From: Achromobacter xylosoxidans A8
GTDB lineage: Bacteria > Pseudomonadota > Gammaproteobacteria > Burkholderiales > Burkholderiaceae_B
Length of the DNA: 64,000 nt
Assembly: GCF_000165835.1 (NCBI RefSeq)
Contig: NC_014640.1
Coordinates: 3,534,001 to 3,598,000 of the forward strand
Reading direction: 5' to 3'
Each line of letters opens with the position of its first letter. Position 1 is the first letter of the stretch. The notes beneath the pieces are model-generated. The model made no database searches, was not told the DNA's origin, and saw only the letters and a list, made by a program, of their open reading frames with translations. A program made the position numbers and the translations under genes. Shown one piece after another: positions 17,484 to 25,518 of this stretch.

Positions 17484-18719
17484 ATGAGCGCGGTATTGAA
17501 CACCCAACCGGGCGCGCAGTCCGCCGCCAGCCACCGCGACCGCGTGGAAGACCAGCTCGGCGCGCACAACTACCATCCCCTCGACGTGGTCATCGCGCGC
17601 GGCAGCGGCGTCTGGCTCTACGACGTGGACGGCCGCAAGTACCTGGATTGCCTGTCGGCCTATTCGGCCGTGAACCAGGGGCATTGCCACCCCGCCATTC
17701 TCGCCGCCATGAACGAGCAGGCGCAGAAGCTCACGCTGACCTCGCGCGCCTTCCGCCACGACCAGATGGCGCCGTTCTACGAAGACCTGGCCCGCCTGAC
17801 CGGGGCACACAAGATCTTGCCGATGAACAGCGGCGCGGAAGCCGTGGAAACCGCCATCAAGGCGGTGCGCAAATGGGGCTACGAAGTGCGCGGCGTGCCG
17901 CAGGACCAGGCCGAGATCATCGTCTGCGCCAACAACTTCCATGGCCGCACGCTGGGCATCGTGGGCTTCTCGACCGACCCCGACGCCTACGGCCATTACG
18001 GGCCGTTCGCGCCGGGCTTCAAGGTCGTACCCTTCGGCGACTACGATGCCTTCGACGCCGCGATCACGCCCAATACGGTGGCCTTCCTGGTCGAACCCAT
18101 ACAGGGCGAAGCCGGCGTGGTCCTGCCGCCCGCGGACTATTTCGCGCGGGTCCGCCAACGCTGCACCGAAAGCGGCATCACGCTGATCCTGGACGAGATC
18201 CAGACCGGCCTGGGCCGCACCGGCAAGCTGCTGGCCGAAGAACATGAAGGCATCGAGGCCGACGTGACGCTGATCGGCAAGGCGCTGTCGGGCGGCTTCT
18301 ATCCGGTGTCCGCGGTGCTGTCCAACGCCGACGTGCTGGGCGTATTCCAGCCGGGCCAGCACGGCAGCACCTTCGGCGGCAACCCGCTGGCCTGCGCCAT
18401 CGCGCGCGCCGCGCTGCGCGTGCTGACCGAGGAAGGCATGATAGAAAACGCCGCCGCCATGGGCGCGTACTTCCTGGACCGCCTGCGCACCCTGCCCGGC
18501 CCGGTGCGCGAAGTGCGCGGACGCGGCCTGATGCTGGCCGTGGAACTGGAGCCCGACGCCGGCGGCGCGCGCCTGTGGTGCGAACGCCTGCAGGCACGCG
18601 GCATGCTGGTCAAGGACACCCACGGCCACACGCTGCGCCTGTCGCCGCCCCTGATCGTGACACGCGAGCAGATCGACTGGGCTTGCGATCAGTTGAGCGC
18701 GGTACTATCCGCCACTTGA
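17484..18719 (+). CDS. rocD: Ornithine--oxo-acid (delta) aminotransferase
   Basis: 411 residues, PLP fold type I, class III. It converts ornithine and 2-oxoglutarate to glutamate 5-semialdehyde and glutamate. The PLP-binding lysine is in [11 protein letters not shown] (Lys266), preceded by [35 protein letters not shown] and [13 protein letters not shown] are typical of RocD. The ATG at 17484 follows GGGAG at good spacing; a longer frame upstream crosses the repeat-rich spacer and is rejected. The stop overlaps the arginase start (TGATG), so both are one operon for arginine breakdown. Confidence 0.93.
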   Translation: MSAVLNTQPGAQSAASHRDRVEDQLGAHNYHPLDVVIARGSGVWLYDVDGRKYLDCLSAYSAVNQGHCHPAILAAMNEQAQKLTLTSRAFRHDQMAPFYEDLARLTGAHKILPMNSGAEAVETAIKAVRKWGYEVRGVPQDQAEIIVCANNFHGRTLGIVGFSTDPDAYGHYGPFAPGFKVVPFGDYDAFDAAITPNTVAFLVEPIQGEAGVVLPPADYFARVRQRCTESGITLILDEIQTGLGRTGKLLAEEHEGIEADVTLIGKALSGGFYPVSAVLSNADVLGVFQPGQHGSTFGGNPLACAIARAALRVLTEEGMIENAAAMGAYFLDRLRTLPGPVREVRGRGLMLAVELEPDAGGARLWCERLQARGMLVKDTHGHTLRLSPPLIVTREQIDWACDQLSAVLSAT

Positions 18720-19681
18720 TGCACCCCACCGGAGCCCGCGACTTGCAGAACACCGCCAACCTGCCCCAACACATCACCCTGATCGGCGCGCCCACAGACA
18801 TCGGCGCCGGCGCGCGCGGCGCCTCCATGGGTCCGGAGGCCCTGCGCGTGGCGGACCTGGGTCCGGTCATCGAGGCCCAGGGCTTTCAGGTCACCGACCG
18901 CGGCAACCTCTACGGGCCCGCCAATCCCTGGCTGCCACCCGTGGACGGCTACCGCCATCTGGACGAAGTGGCCGCGTGGAACCGAGCTGTGCACGACGCC
19001 GTCTACGAGGAACTCAGCCAGGGCCGCCTGCCCATCCTGCTGGGCGGCGACCACTGCCTGGGCATAGGCTCGATCAGCGCGGTGGCGCGCCACTGCCGCG
19101 CAGTTGGCAAGAAGCTGCGGGTGCTGTGGCTGGACGCCCATGCCGATTTCAATACCAACGCCTTGACGCCCACCGGCAACATCCATGGCATGCCCGTGGC
19201 CTGCCTGTGCGGCTATGGTCCGGCGCAGATCACCGGACTGTCCGGCCAGACTCCCGACATCGAACCGGGCTGGGTGCGGCAGATCGGCATACGCAGCGTG
19301 GACCAGGGCGAAAAGCGCCTGGTCCACGAAGCCGGCCTGGAAGTCTTCGACATGCGCTACCTGGACGAAATGGGCATGCGCGCCACCATGGAAGCGGCCT
19401 TGGCGGGGCTGGACGAGGACACCCATCTGCACGTGAGCTTCGACGTGGATTTCCTGGATCCGGAAATCGCCCCCGGCGTGGGCACCACCGTGGCGGGCGG
19501 CCCGACCTATCGCGAAGCCCAGCTCTGCATGGAAATGATCGCCGATACCGGCCTGATGCGCTCGCTGGACGTGGTGGAGCTGAACCCGGCCTTCGACGTG
19601 CGCAACAAGACCGCCGAACTGGCGGTGGACCTGATCGAAAGCCTGTTCGGCAAGTCCACCCTGATGCGCCGCGGCTCCTGA
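18719..19681 (+). CDS. rocF: Arginase
   Basis: 320 residues of the ureohydrolase family. The Mn-binding blocks are GGDH (109-112), DAHADFN (D139, H141, D143) and SFDVDFLDP (D242, D244), all intact. The arginase-specific NALTPTGNIHGMPVA loop supports arginase over agmatinase. It splits arginine into ornithine and urea, feeding rocD. The ATG overlaps the rocD TGA by one base. About 12 residues precede the conserved start (ITLIGAPTDIGAG), so a downstream TTG start is possible. Confidence 0.93.
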   Translation: MHPTGARDLQNTANLPQHITLIGAPTDIGAGARGASMGPEALRVADLGPVIEAQGFQVTDRGNLYGPANPWLPPVDGYRHLDEVAAWNRAVHDAVYEELSQGRLPILLGGDHCLGIGSISAVARHCRAVGKKLRVLWLDAHADFNTNALTPTGNIHGMPVACLCGYGPAQITGLSGQTPDIEPGWVRQIGIRSVDQGEKRLVHEAGLEVFDMRYLDEMGMRATMEAALAGLDEDTHLHVSFDVDFLDPEIAPGVGTTVAGGPTYREAQLCMEMIADTGLMRSLDVVELNPAFDVRNKTAELAVDLIESLFGKSTLMRRGS

Positions 19682-19711
19682 GCCGGCCTGCCCCTGCGCC
19701 ATGCGGTGACA

Positions 19712-19740
19712 GCCATGCGCCGGCTCGGGCCGCGCATGGC
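19712..19740 (+). other. 3' stem-loop after arginase
   Basis: GCCATGCGC (19712-19720) pairs with GCGCATGGC (19732-19740) in a 9-bp perfect stem with an 11-base loop. A competing pair GAGCCGGC/GCCGGCTC (19680-19687 with 19719-19726) overlaps it. No T-run follows, so this is an mRNA 3'-end stabiliser or a factor-dependent end rather than a classic intrinsic terminator. Confidence 0.45.
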
Positions 19741-19844
19741 GCGTGACCCGCGCGCGCTCTGCCTGACTCCCCTATTTCGGCGCCCCCCCTCGCCCGCCCC
19801 GACGAGTCCGGCGGATCGCCCCCGGGCCTGGGAAATCCCCTCTG

Positions 19845-19873
19845 TTGACTTTTCACATGTGCGAATCTAAGTT
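19845..19873 (+). promoter_or_regulatory. Candidate sigma-70 promoter for the binding-protein/dehydrogenase pair
   Basis: TTGACT (19845-19850), a 17-base spacer and TAAGTT (19868-19873) lie in an AT-rich stretch of the 324-base gap 19682-20005. The rest of that gap holds the arginase 3' hairpin and, downstream, a 14-base dyad; no gene is visible in it. Confidence 0.4.
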
Positions 19874-19905
19874 CTTGCACAGGAATTTTCTTTCACCATT
19901 GTGAA
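19852..19905. promoter_or_regulatory. Paired 14-base dyads TTCAC-N4-GTGAA
   Basis: TTCAC-CATT-GTGAA (19892-19905) is a perfect dyad. A near copy, TTCAC-ATGT-GCGAA (19852-19865), lies 40 bases upstream and inside the putative promoter spacer. The arrangement suggests a regulator binding two sites; no regulator gene is adjacent. Confidence 0.5.
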
Positions 19906-20005
19906 TTAATTTTCAGCCAGATGGAGAACTGGCGCCCCGCAAGCGGATACACAGCATCAAACGAAAAACCGATAAATCGGCCCGTTCGGGCCGGGAGGCA
20001 AGCAG

Positions 20006-21214
20006 ATGCGTATCAAACCCCTGTTGGCGGCGCTGGCCGCCTCGCTGGCCGCCTGCGCGGCCCAAGCCCAATCCGACGTGGTGCGCCTGGGCGTGTCCAA
20101 CGACCGTTCCGGCATCTATTCGGACCTGGGCGGCCTGGGCTCGGAAATGGCGGTCCGCATGGCGGTCGAGGACTTCGGCGGCAAGGTCGCCGGCAAGACC
20201 GTCGAGGTCATAGGCGCGGACAACCAGAACAAGGCGGACGTGGCCTCGGCCCTGGTGCGCCGCTGGTTCGACACGCAGGGCCTGGTGGCCGTGGTGGACG
20301 GCGGCGCCAGCTCCGCGGGCCTCGCCGCGCAAGGCGTGGCGCGGGAAAAAGGCGGCACCGCCCTCATCAGCGGCGGCTTCGCCGGCGACTTCAGCGGCAA
20401 GCAGTGCAGCAACCTCAGCACGCAGTGGGCGCCCGATACGTATGCCCTGGCCAACGCGGTGGTCAAGAGCGTGGTCGAAAGCGGCGGCAAGTCCTGGTAC
20501 TTCATCACCACCGACTACGTGTTCGGCAAGTCGCTGGAAGCGAACGCCTCGCGCTTCGTCGACGCGGCGGGCGGCAAGGTGCTGGGCAGCACGCGCCATC
20601 CCCTGGGCGCCATGGACTTCGCGTCCTTCCTGGTGCAGGCGCAATCGTCCAAGGCCAACGTGGTGGGCCTGGCCAGCGCCGGCGGCGATCTGGTCAACCT
20701 GATCAAACAGGCCCAGGAGTTCGGCCTGACCGGTGGCAAGCAGCGCATGCTGACTTTCCTGACCTTCATCAACGACGTGCAGGCGATGGGCCTGCCGGTG
20801 GCGCAAGGGCTGACCTTCCCCACCGGCTTCTACTGGGACGCCGATGCAGACACCCGCGCCTGGACCCAGCGCTGGCAGAAGAAGATGGGCGTGACGCGCG
20901 CGCCGTCCATCGTGCAGGCGCTGAGCTACGTCGCCACCACGCACTACCTGCAGGCCGCCCAGGCCGCCGGTTCCTTCGACGGCGCCACCGTCAACCAGAA
21001 GATGCGCGAGTTGCCCATCACCACCAAACTGATCAAGAATGCCCGGGTGCGCCCCGAAGACGGCCGCGTCATCATGGATCTGTATCTGGTCGAAGTGAAG
21101 AAACCCGCCGAATCCAAATATCCCGGCGACTTCTATCGCATCCTGTCCACGGTGCCGGGCGAAAAGGTCTTCGTGTCCCTGGCGGACAGTGAATGCCCGA
21201 GCGTGAAGAAATAG
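20006..21214 (+). CDS. Periplasmic binding protein, branched-chain amino-acid type (Peripl_BP_6)
   Basis: 402 residues: a signal peptide (MRIKPLLAALAASLAACAAQAQ, cut after AQA), then VRLGVSNDRSGIYSDLGG, KTVEVIGADNQNKADVASAL and a two-lobe type I periplasmic-binding fold. Proteins of this subgroup often bind aromatic or other non-amino-acid ligands. No LivHMGF-like genes adjoin, so it must share a distant transporter. The next gene, an alcohol dehydrogenase, is 62 bases downstream, so a shared substrate pathway (alcohol or aromatic uptake and oxidation) is a reasonable guess. Confidence 0.88.
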   Translation: MRIKPLLAALAASLAACAAQAQSDVVRLGVSNDRSGIYSDLGGLGSEMAVRMAVEDFGGKVAGKTVEVIGADNQNKADVASALVRRWFDTQGLVAVVDGGASSAGLAAQGVAREKGGTALISGGFAGDFSGKQCSNLSTQWAPDTYALANAVVKSVVESGGKSWYFITTDYVFGKSLEANASRFVDAAGGKVLGSTRHPLGAMDFASFLVQAQSSKANVVGLASAGGDLVNLIKQAQEFGLTGGKQRMLTFLTFINDVQAMGLPVAQGLTFPTGFYWDADADTRAWTQRWQKKMGVTRAPSIVQALSYVATTHYLQAAQAAGSFDGATVNQKMRELPITTKLIKNARVRPEDGRVIMDLYLVEVKKPAESKYPGDFYRILSTVPGEKVFVSLADSECPSVKK

Positions 21215-21276
21215 CGTTGCCGCGCCGCGCCCGCCCTGCGGGCCGGCCGTTAAAAACACCCAGGAGGAGACATCCC

Positions 21277-22335
21277 ATGAAGTGCTATTGCGTCGTGAAC
21301 TTCCGCGAACCCCTGCAGGAAATGAACCCGCCCACCCCGACGCCGCAGGGGTCGCAGGTGCTGCTGAAGGTACGCGCAGCGGGCGTTTGCCACAGCGATA
21401 TCCACTTGTGGGAAGGCGGCTACGACCTGGGCCAGGGCCGCACGCTGTCGCTGAAGGACCGCGGCGTCTCGCTGCCCCTGACCATGGGCCACGAAACCGT
21501 GGGCGCCGTGGTCGCCGCTGGCCCCGACGCCCAGGGGCTGCCGGTCGACCGCAACTACCTGGTCTATCCCTGGATCGGCTGCGGCAACTGCCCGCCTTGC
21601 CAGGCCGGCATCGAAAACCATTGCTCCGCGCCCGCCTGCCTGGGCGTGCACCGCGCCGGCGGCTACGCCGACCACATCCTGGTGCCGCACCCGCGCTACC
21701 TGATCGACATCGGCGACCTCGATCCCGCGCAGATCGCCCCCTATGCCTGCTCCGGGCTCACCACCTATTCCGCGCTGAAGAAGATCGGCGCCGACGTGTA
21801 CCGCTCGCACCCCGTGGTCATCTTCGGCGCCGGCGGCCTGGGCCTGATGAGCCTCACGCTGATCAAGGCCCTGGGCGGTGCGGGCGCCATCGTGGTCGAC
21901 ATCGACCCGGCCAAGCGCCAGGCCGCTTTGGAAGCCGGCGCCCTGGCCGCCATCGACGGTGCGGCACCCGACGCCGCGCAGCAGATCATCAAGGCAGCCG
22001 GCGGCAAGCCCGTGCAGGCCGCCATCGATCTGGTCGGCGCGCCCGCGACCACCTCGCTGGCCTTCGACTTTCTGACCAAGGGCGGCAAGCTGATCATCGT
22101 GGGCCTGTTCGGCGGCGCCTCGTCCTGGCCGATCGCGCTAATCCCCATGAAGGCCCTGTCCATCGTCGGCAGCTACGTCGGCAACCTGGCCGAACTGCAG
22201 GAACTGATGGAACTGGTGCGGGCCGGCAAGGTGCCGCCCATGCCGGTGCACCGCCATGCGCTGGCCGAAGCCGACAGCGTGCTGGCGTCGCTGCGGGCCG
22301 GCAAGGTGGTGGGCCGCGCGGTGCTGACGAACTGA
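21277..22335 (+). CDS. Zinc-dependent alcohol dehydrogenase (MDR family)
   Basis: 352 residues. Catalytic zinc ligands are in AGVCHSD and GHETVG; the structural zinc loop is CGNCPPCQAGIENHC (CxxCxxCx7C). The nucleotide-binding glycine motif is FGAGGLGLM, followed by IVVDIDPAKR, an acidic residue favouring NAD. The ATG at 21277 has a strong AGGAGGAGA site 6 bases upstream; a longer open frame overlaps the previous gene and is not used. It is second in an operon with the binding protein. Confidence 0.92.
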   Translation: MKCYCVVNFREPLQEMNPPTPTPQGSQVLLKVRAAGVCHSDIHLWEGGYDLGQGRTLSLKDRGVSLPLTMGHETVGAVVAAGPDAQGLPVDRNYLVYPWIGCGNCPPCQAGIENHCSAPACLGVHRAGGYADHILVPHPRYLIDIGDLDPAQIAPYACSGLTTYSALKKIGADVYRSHPVVIFGAGGLGLMSLTLIKALGGAGAIVVDIDPAKRQAALEAGALAAIDGAAPDAAQQIIKAAGGKPVQAAIDLVGAPATTSLAFDFLTKGGKLIIVGLFGGASSWPIALIPMKALSIVGSYVGNLAELQELMELVRAGKVPPMPVHRHALAEADSVLASLRAGKVVGRAVLTN

Positions 22336-22336
22336 A

Positions 22337-22852
22337 CTAGACGGGCCGCAGGCGCGGATCGTAGATGAAGCGGTCGCGCCGCACCACCACGATATGCTCG
22401 GCATCGGGGTGCGCCGGATTGATCAGGAAATTGCAATCCGGCACGCCCCGATAGGGCACGATGGCGCTGGGCAGTTCCAGCAGCGCCGACACGCCGGACT
22501 GCACCCAGTTGTCGCCCACGGCCTGCGAGGCCTCGGCGAAAGGCACCGCGTCCCAGAACGGATAATCCTCTTGCAGCTGCGTCAGGCTGAGCGTCTGGCG
22601 GGCTTCATGCACGGCGCACGGCACGGCCAGTTCGATCAGATAGCGGTTGGCCTGCTCGGACGCGCGGGCCGCAAAGTGCACCACGGTTTCCAGCACCGCC
22701 AGCGCCACGCTGGCCGAGGCATAGACCACTGGCGTGCCGGGGCTGTTGTAGCGCCCGCCCACGGCCGCGGCCCCCGCCCCGCTCACATCGTCGGCGCGGT
22801 ACTTGCCTGCGGTCGTGCCGATGCGCCAGATCGAAACGCTGTCATCGGTCAT
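22337..22852 (-). CDS. RES-domain toxin
   Basis: 171 residues. The RES signature residues are present: Arg in SIWRIGTTAGKY near the N-terminus, Glu in ALAVLETVVHF, and the GGRYNSPGTPVVYASAS block. RES toxins are ADP-ribosyltransferase-like enzymes that modify or degrade NAD-related targets and stop growth. Its ATG overlaps the antitoxin stop (ATGA, 22849-22852), the usual antitoxin-first order. It ends 2 bases from the convergent dehydrogenase stop. Confidence 0.93.
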   Translation of the reverse strand: MTDDSVSIWRIGTTAGKYRADDVSGAGAAAVGGRYNSPGTPVVYASASVALAVLETVVHFAARASEQANRYLIELAVPCAVHEARQTLSLTQLQEDYPFWDAVPFAEASQAVGDNWVQSGVSALLELPSAIVPYRGVPDCNFLINPAHPDAEHIVVVRRDRFIYDPRLRPV

Positions 22853-23316
22853 GCGTAGACGCCCGCCGCGGCGCGCGCCAGCGTGTCTTCGACGATGCGG
22901 CTGCTGGCGTCGGAGGTCAGCAGCGACAGCGGTTTGACGTTGCCAAGCGCGGGCACCGGCGTGTTCAACCAGGCCACCGCCTCTTCGTCGCTGCCCAGCA
23001 CCTGGCGCGCCACCCGCGCCACCCGTGCCACGCGCGCCAGGCGATCGGATTCGCCCAGGGGCAACATCAGGCCTTCGCGGCTCCAGCGCGACAGCGAAGC
23101 CGCCTTGACCTCGGTGATGGCCATGATTTCAGACTTGGGCACCTGCAGGTAGTCGGCGGCGTCGTCCACCATCTGCGCGGGCAGGCCGCGGCGCACGTCG
23201 CGCGCCATGTCGACCAGGGGGCTGTCGACCAGGCTGCGGAACAACTGCTTGGCGCGCGCCGCGGCATGGCGCGACGGACGCTTGGCGGGGGTTTTTTCGA
23301 GGGCGGCTACGCTCAT
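22849..23316 (-). CDS. Xre/MbcA/ParS-type antitoxin (DUF2384)
   Basis: 155 residues: an N-terminal helix-turn-helix-like part (about 35-90; PAQMVDDAADYLQVPKSEIM) and a C-terminal DUF2384 toxin-binding part ending GSDEEAVAWLNTPVPALGNV with PLSLLTSDASSRIVEDTL. This is the canonical partner of RES toxins and the likely autorepressor. The ATG at 23316 has AGGAG upstream; a start 14 codons earlier lacks one. The coding strand contains a four-unit 9-base tandem repeat (23007-23042) giving ARVARVARVAR. Confidence 0.92.
   Translation of the reverse strand: MSVAALEKTPAKRPSRHAAARAKQLFRSLVDSPLVDMARDVRRGLPAQMVDDAADYLQVPKSEIMAITEVKAASLSRWSREGLMLPLGESDRLARVARVARVARQVLGSDEEAVAWLNTPVPALGNVKPLSLLTSDASSRIVEDTLARAAAGVYA
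23007..23042. repeat. 9-base tandem repeat within the antitoxin gene
   Basis: Units GCGCCACCC, GCGCCACCC, GTGCCACGC, GCGCCAGGC on the plus strand. They encode an Arg-Val-Ala periodicity in an alpha-helix that family members also have, so the repeat may simply reflect that helix. The unit is three codons, so slippage would stay in frame. Confidence 0.6.
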
Positions 23317-23360
23317 GGCCTGGCTCCTGCAAGTCTGGGCGTCCACGGCGGCGGACACAC

Positions 23361-23397
23361 CATGAATTCCAAATAGAATTCATGATATCCCATTTGG
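23361..23397. promoter_or_regulatory. Operator of the RES-Xre toxin-antitoxin operon
   Basis: A perfect dyad CATGAATTC-N6-GAATTCATG (23361-23384) lies 44 bases upstream of the antitoxin ATG. An overlapping second dyad pairs CCAAAT (23369-23374) with ATTTGG (23392-23397). The stretch is AT-rich against its surroundings. Antitoxin autorepression is expected from the family. Confidence 0.7.
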
Positions 23398-23511
23398 AAA
23401 CACCATCACAAGATCCGTCCCTAACAATGCCATGCCTCCAGATAGGCGCCGGATTTGGGCATATCATAGGCGGCTGTAACACGATTAATCAGACACTAAT
23501 AAGGACTGGCG

Positions 23512-23889
23512 ATGACGGACCGGCAGCTGACGATACTCGCGGCGTTGAATCTCATGGTGGCGGTGGGCGCCGGGGCGTTTGGCGCCCATGGCCTCAAGCG
23601 CATGCTCACGCCGGAACTGCTGTCCGTCTGGCAGACCGGCGTGCTGTATCACCTGATCCATGCGCTGGGCCTGTTCGTGGTCGCGCTGCTGGGCGCCCGC
23701 TACGGCTCGCCCCTGCTGTCCGCGGCGGGCGTGGTGATGTTCGTCGGCATTGTGCTGTTCAGCGGCAGCCTGTACGTGCTGTCCCTGACGGGCACGCACT
23801 GGCTGGGCGCGGTCACGCCTTTCGGCGGCGTCGCCTTCCTGGCGTCCTGGGCCATGGTCGCGCTGGCGGCCTATCGCGCCCAAGGCTGA
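23512..23889 (+). CDS. DUF423 membrane protein (YgdD-like)
   Basis: 125 residues with four hydrophobic helices. The conserved N-terminus includes ALNLMVAVGAGAFGAHGLK and the middle has WQTGVLYHLIHALGLF, both family marks. A small inner-membrane protein of unknown function found across proteobacteria. It is co-directional with the DMT transporter 57 bases downstream. Confidence 0.88.
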   Translation: MTDRQLTILAALNLMVAVGAGAFGAHGLKRMLTPELLSVWQTGVLYHLIHALGLFVVALLGARYGSPLLSAAGVVMFVGIVLFSGSLYVLSLTGTHWLGAVTPFGGVAFLASWAMVALAAYRAQG

Positions 23890-23946
23890 ATTCCCTCCTC
23901 TTTTCCTTTTCAGGCGGCCGGAACCGCCCACCCTCCCAGGCTGTAG

Positions 23947-24867
23947 ATGTCCACTTCTTCCGTACTGCCCGCCCCCCAGACCCAATCCGCCGCAGCAGGC
24001 ATTGCCTGTGTGGTGGGCGGCATTTTCTTTCTGACCCTGAGTGACGCCAATGCAAAATGGCTGGGCGCCCACTACAACCCGCTGCAGATCCTGTTCCTGC
24101 GGGCGCTCATCGCCCTGCCTTTCGTCATGGCGCTGGCGCTGTGGCTGGGTGGGCGCCGGGTCTTGCGCACCGCCCATGCCGGGCTGCACCTGACGCGCGG
24201 CGCCATCAACGTGGTGTCCGCCTATTGCTTCTATCTGGGGCTGCGCACGCTGCCGCTGGCCGAGGCCACCGCCATCGCCTTCGCCGCGCCGCTGTTCGTG
24301 ACGGCCCTATCGGTGCTGATCCTGAAGGAGCGCGTGGACGGCAAGCGCTGGCTGGCCGTGCTGGCCGGTTTTGCCGGCGTGCTGATCGTGGTGCGGCCTG
24401 GCGCCGCCACCTTCCAGGCCGCAACCCTGCTGCCGCTGATCACTGCCATGCTCTACGGGGTAATGATGATCACGGCCCGCGGCATCAACCGCAACGAAGG
24501 CATGCTGACGACCACGCTCTACATCGTGCTGGGCCAGCTGGTCTGTAGCGCGGTCGCGCTGCCCCTGGTCTGGGAGCAGCCCGCGATGGCGGACCTGCCG
24601 TACTTCGGCGCGGTCGCGCTGTTCAGCACCCTGGGCCTGGCGCTGATCACGCAGGGATTCCGCATCGGGCCCGCCTCGGTGGTCGCACCCTTCGATTACA
24701 CCGGACTGATCTGGGCCACCGTCCTGGGCTGGGTCTTCTGGCACGAGACCCCGGACGCCTATGCCTATCTGGGTGCGCTCTTCATCGCCGGCAGCGGCGT
24801 CTACATCGCCGTGCGCGAAGCGCGGGCCAAGTCCAAGTCCCGCACCCGCAAGCCGGCCAAAGGCTGA
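23947..24867 (+). CDS. EamA/DMT-family transporter
   Basis: 306 residues with ten hydrophobic helices in two EamA repeats (about 15-145 and 160-295). Family signs include FLTLSDANAKWLG, ATAIAFAAPLFVTALSVLIL and FDYTGLIWATVLGWVFWHE near the end of repeat 2. Such carriers export amino acids or other metabolites. The basic C-terminal tail is cytoplasmic. The specific substrate is unknown. Confidence 0.9.
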   Translation: MSTSSVLPAPQTQSAAAGIACVVGGIFFLTLSDANAKWLGAHYNPLQILFLRALIALPFVMALALWLGGRRVLRTAHAGLHLTRGAINVVSAYCFYLGLRTLPLAEATAIAFAAPLFVTALSVLILKERVDGKRWLAVLAGFAGVLIVVRPGAATFQAATLLPLITAMLYGVMMITARGINRNEGMLTTTLYIVLGQLVCSAVALPLVWEQPAMADLPYFGAVALFSTLGLALITQGFRIGPASVVAPFDYTGLIWATVLGWVFWHETPDAYAYLGALFIAGSGVYIAVREARAKSKSRTRKPAKG

Positions 24868-24874
24868 CGACGCG

Positions 24875-25513
24875 TTATTCCGTGGGCGGCGGAAAATGTC
24901 GCCGCAGCACCCGCGCCACGTTGGGTTCCAGCGCCGCCTCGCGCGCCACGGCCGTCAAGGCAGGACATTCGGATGCGAACCACGCCTGCCCCGGACGCCA
25001 GCGCGTCATCACGGTCACATACAGGTCCAGCGCCGAAAAACGCCGGCCCAGCATGTGCGGCGCGCCGGCCTGGCGCTCCAGCTCCAGCCAGATGTCCGCC
25101 CGCCGCGAGTGCACTCGCTCGCGCAGCAGTTCGGCGGCCGGGCCCGCGCTGGTCCACTGCGGGGGATCGTCGCCGTAGGTGAACGTGGGATAGACCGCCG
25201 CCACCAGGCGGATCAGCAAATTGAGAAAGAGCGCCCGTTCCGGCTTGTCGGCCGCAGGCGCCAGCCCGGCTTGGGGCGCCACGTCGTTCAGGTGCAGGAT
25301 CATGGCGGCGCTCTCGGTCATGACCCCGCCGTCCGGCAGCACCAGCGTGGGCACCTGCCCCAGGGGATTCAATTGCAGCAGCCTGTCACGCTCGGCGCAG
25401 GGCTTGAGGTACGGCAGGTCTGTCAGCGTATGCGGCACATTGGCCAGCACCAGCGCCATCTCGACGATGGCGGATCCGCAACCGGCGGACCCGATCAGCT
25501 CATACGGTTTCAT
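24875..25513 (-). CDS. Glutathione S-transferase family protein
   Basis: 212 residues: a thioredoxin-like N-terminal domain (1-80; LNPLGQVPTLVLPDGGVMTESAAM contains the cis-Pro and the glutathione-binding ES pair) and an all-helical C-terminal domain (about 90-205). The start region (IGSAGCGSAIVEMALVLA) has Ser and Cys candidates for the catalytic residue. GGGAGG lies 9 bases before the ATG at 25513. An alternative ATG at 25522 would overlap the stop of the upstream dehydrogenase (ATGA), so the two genes are translationally linked either way. Confidence 0.87.
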   Translation of the reverse strand: MKPYELIGSAGCGSAIVEMALVLANVPHTLTDLPYLKPCAERDRLLQLNPLGQVPTLVLPDGGVMTESAAMILHLNDVAPQAGLAPAADKPERALFLNLLIRLVAAVYPTFTYGDDPPQWTSAGPAAELLRERVHSRRADIWLELERQAGAPHMLGRRFSALDLYVTVMTRWRPGQAWFASECPALTAVAREAALEPNVARVLRRHFPPPTE

Positions 25514-25518
25514 GGCGT

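Noticed and set aside
17322..18629. N-terminal extension of metQ by about 435 residues
   Set aside because: Antisense to rocD; the signal peptide marks the true start.
23007..23042. CRISPR-like or minisatellite repeat
   Set aside because: Units are 9 bases, directly adjacent, without spacers, and lie inside a coding helix.
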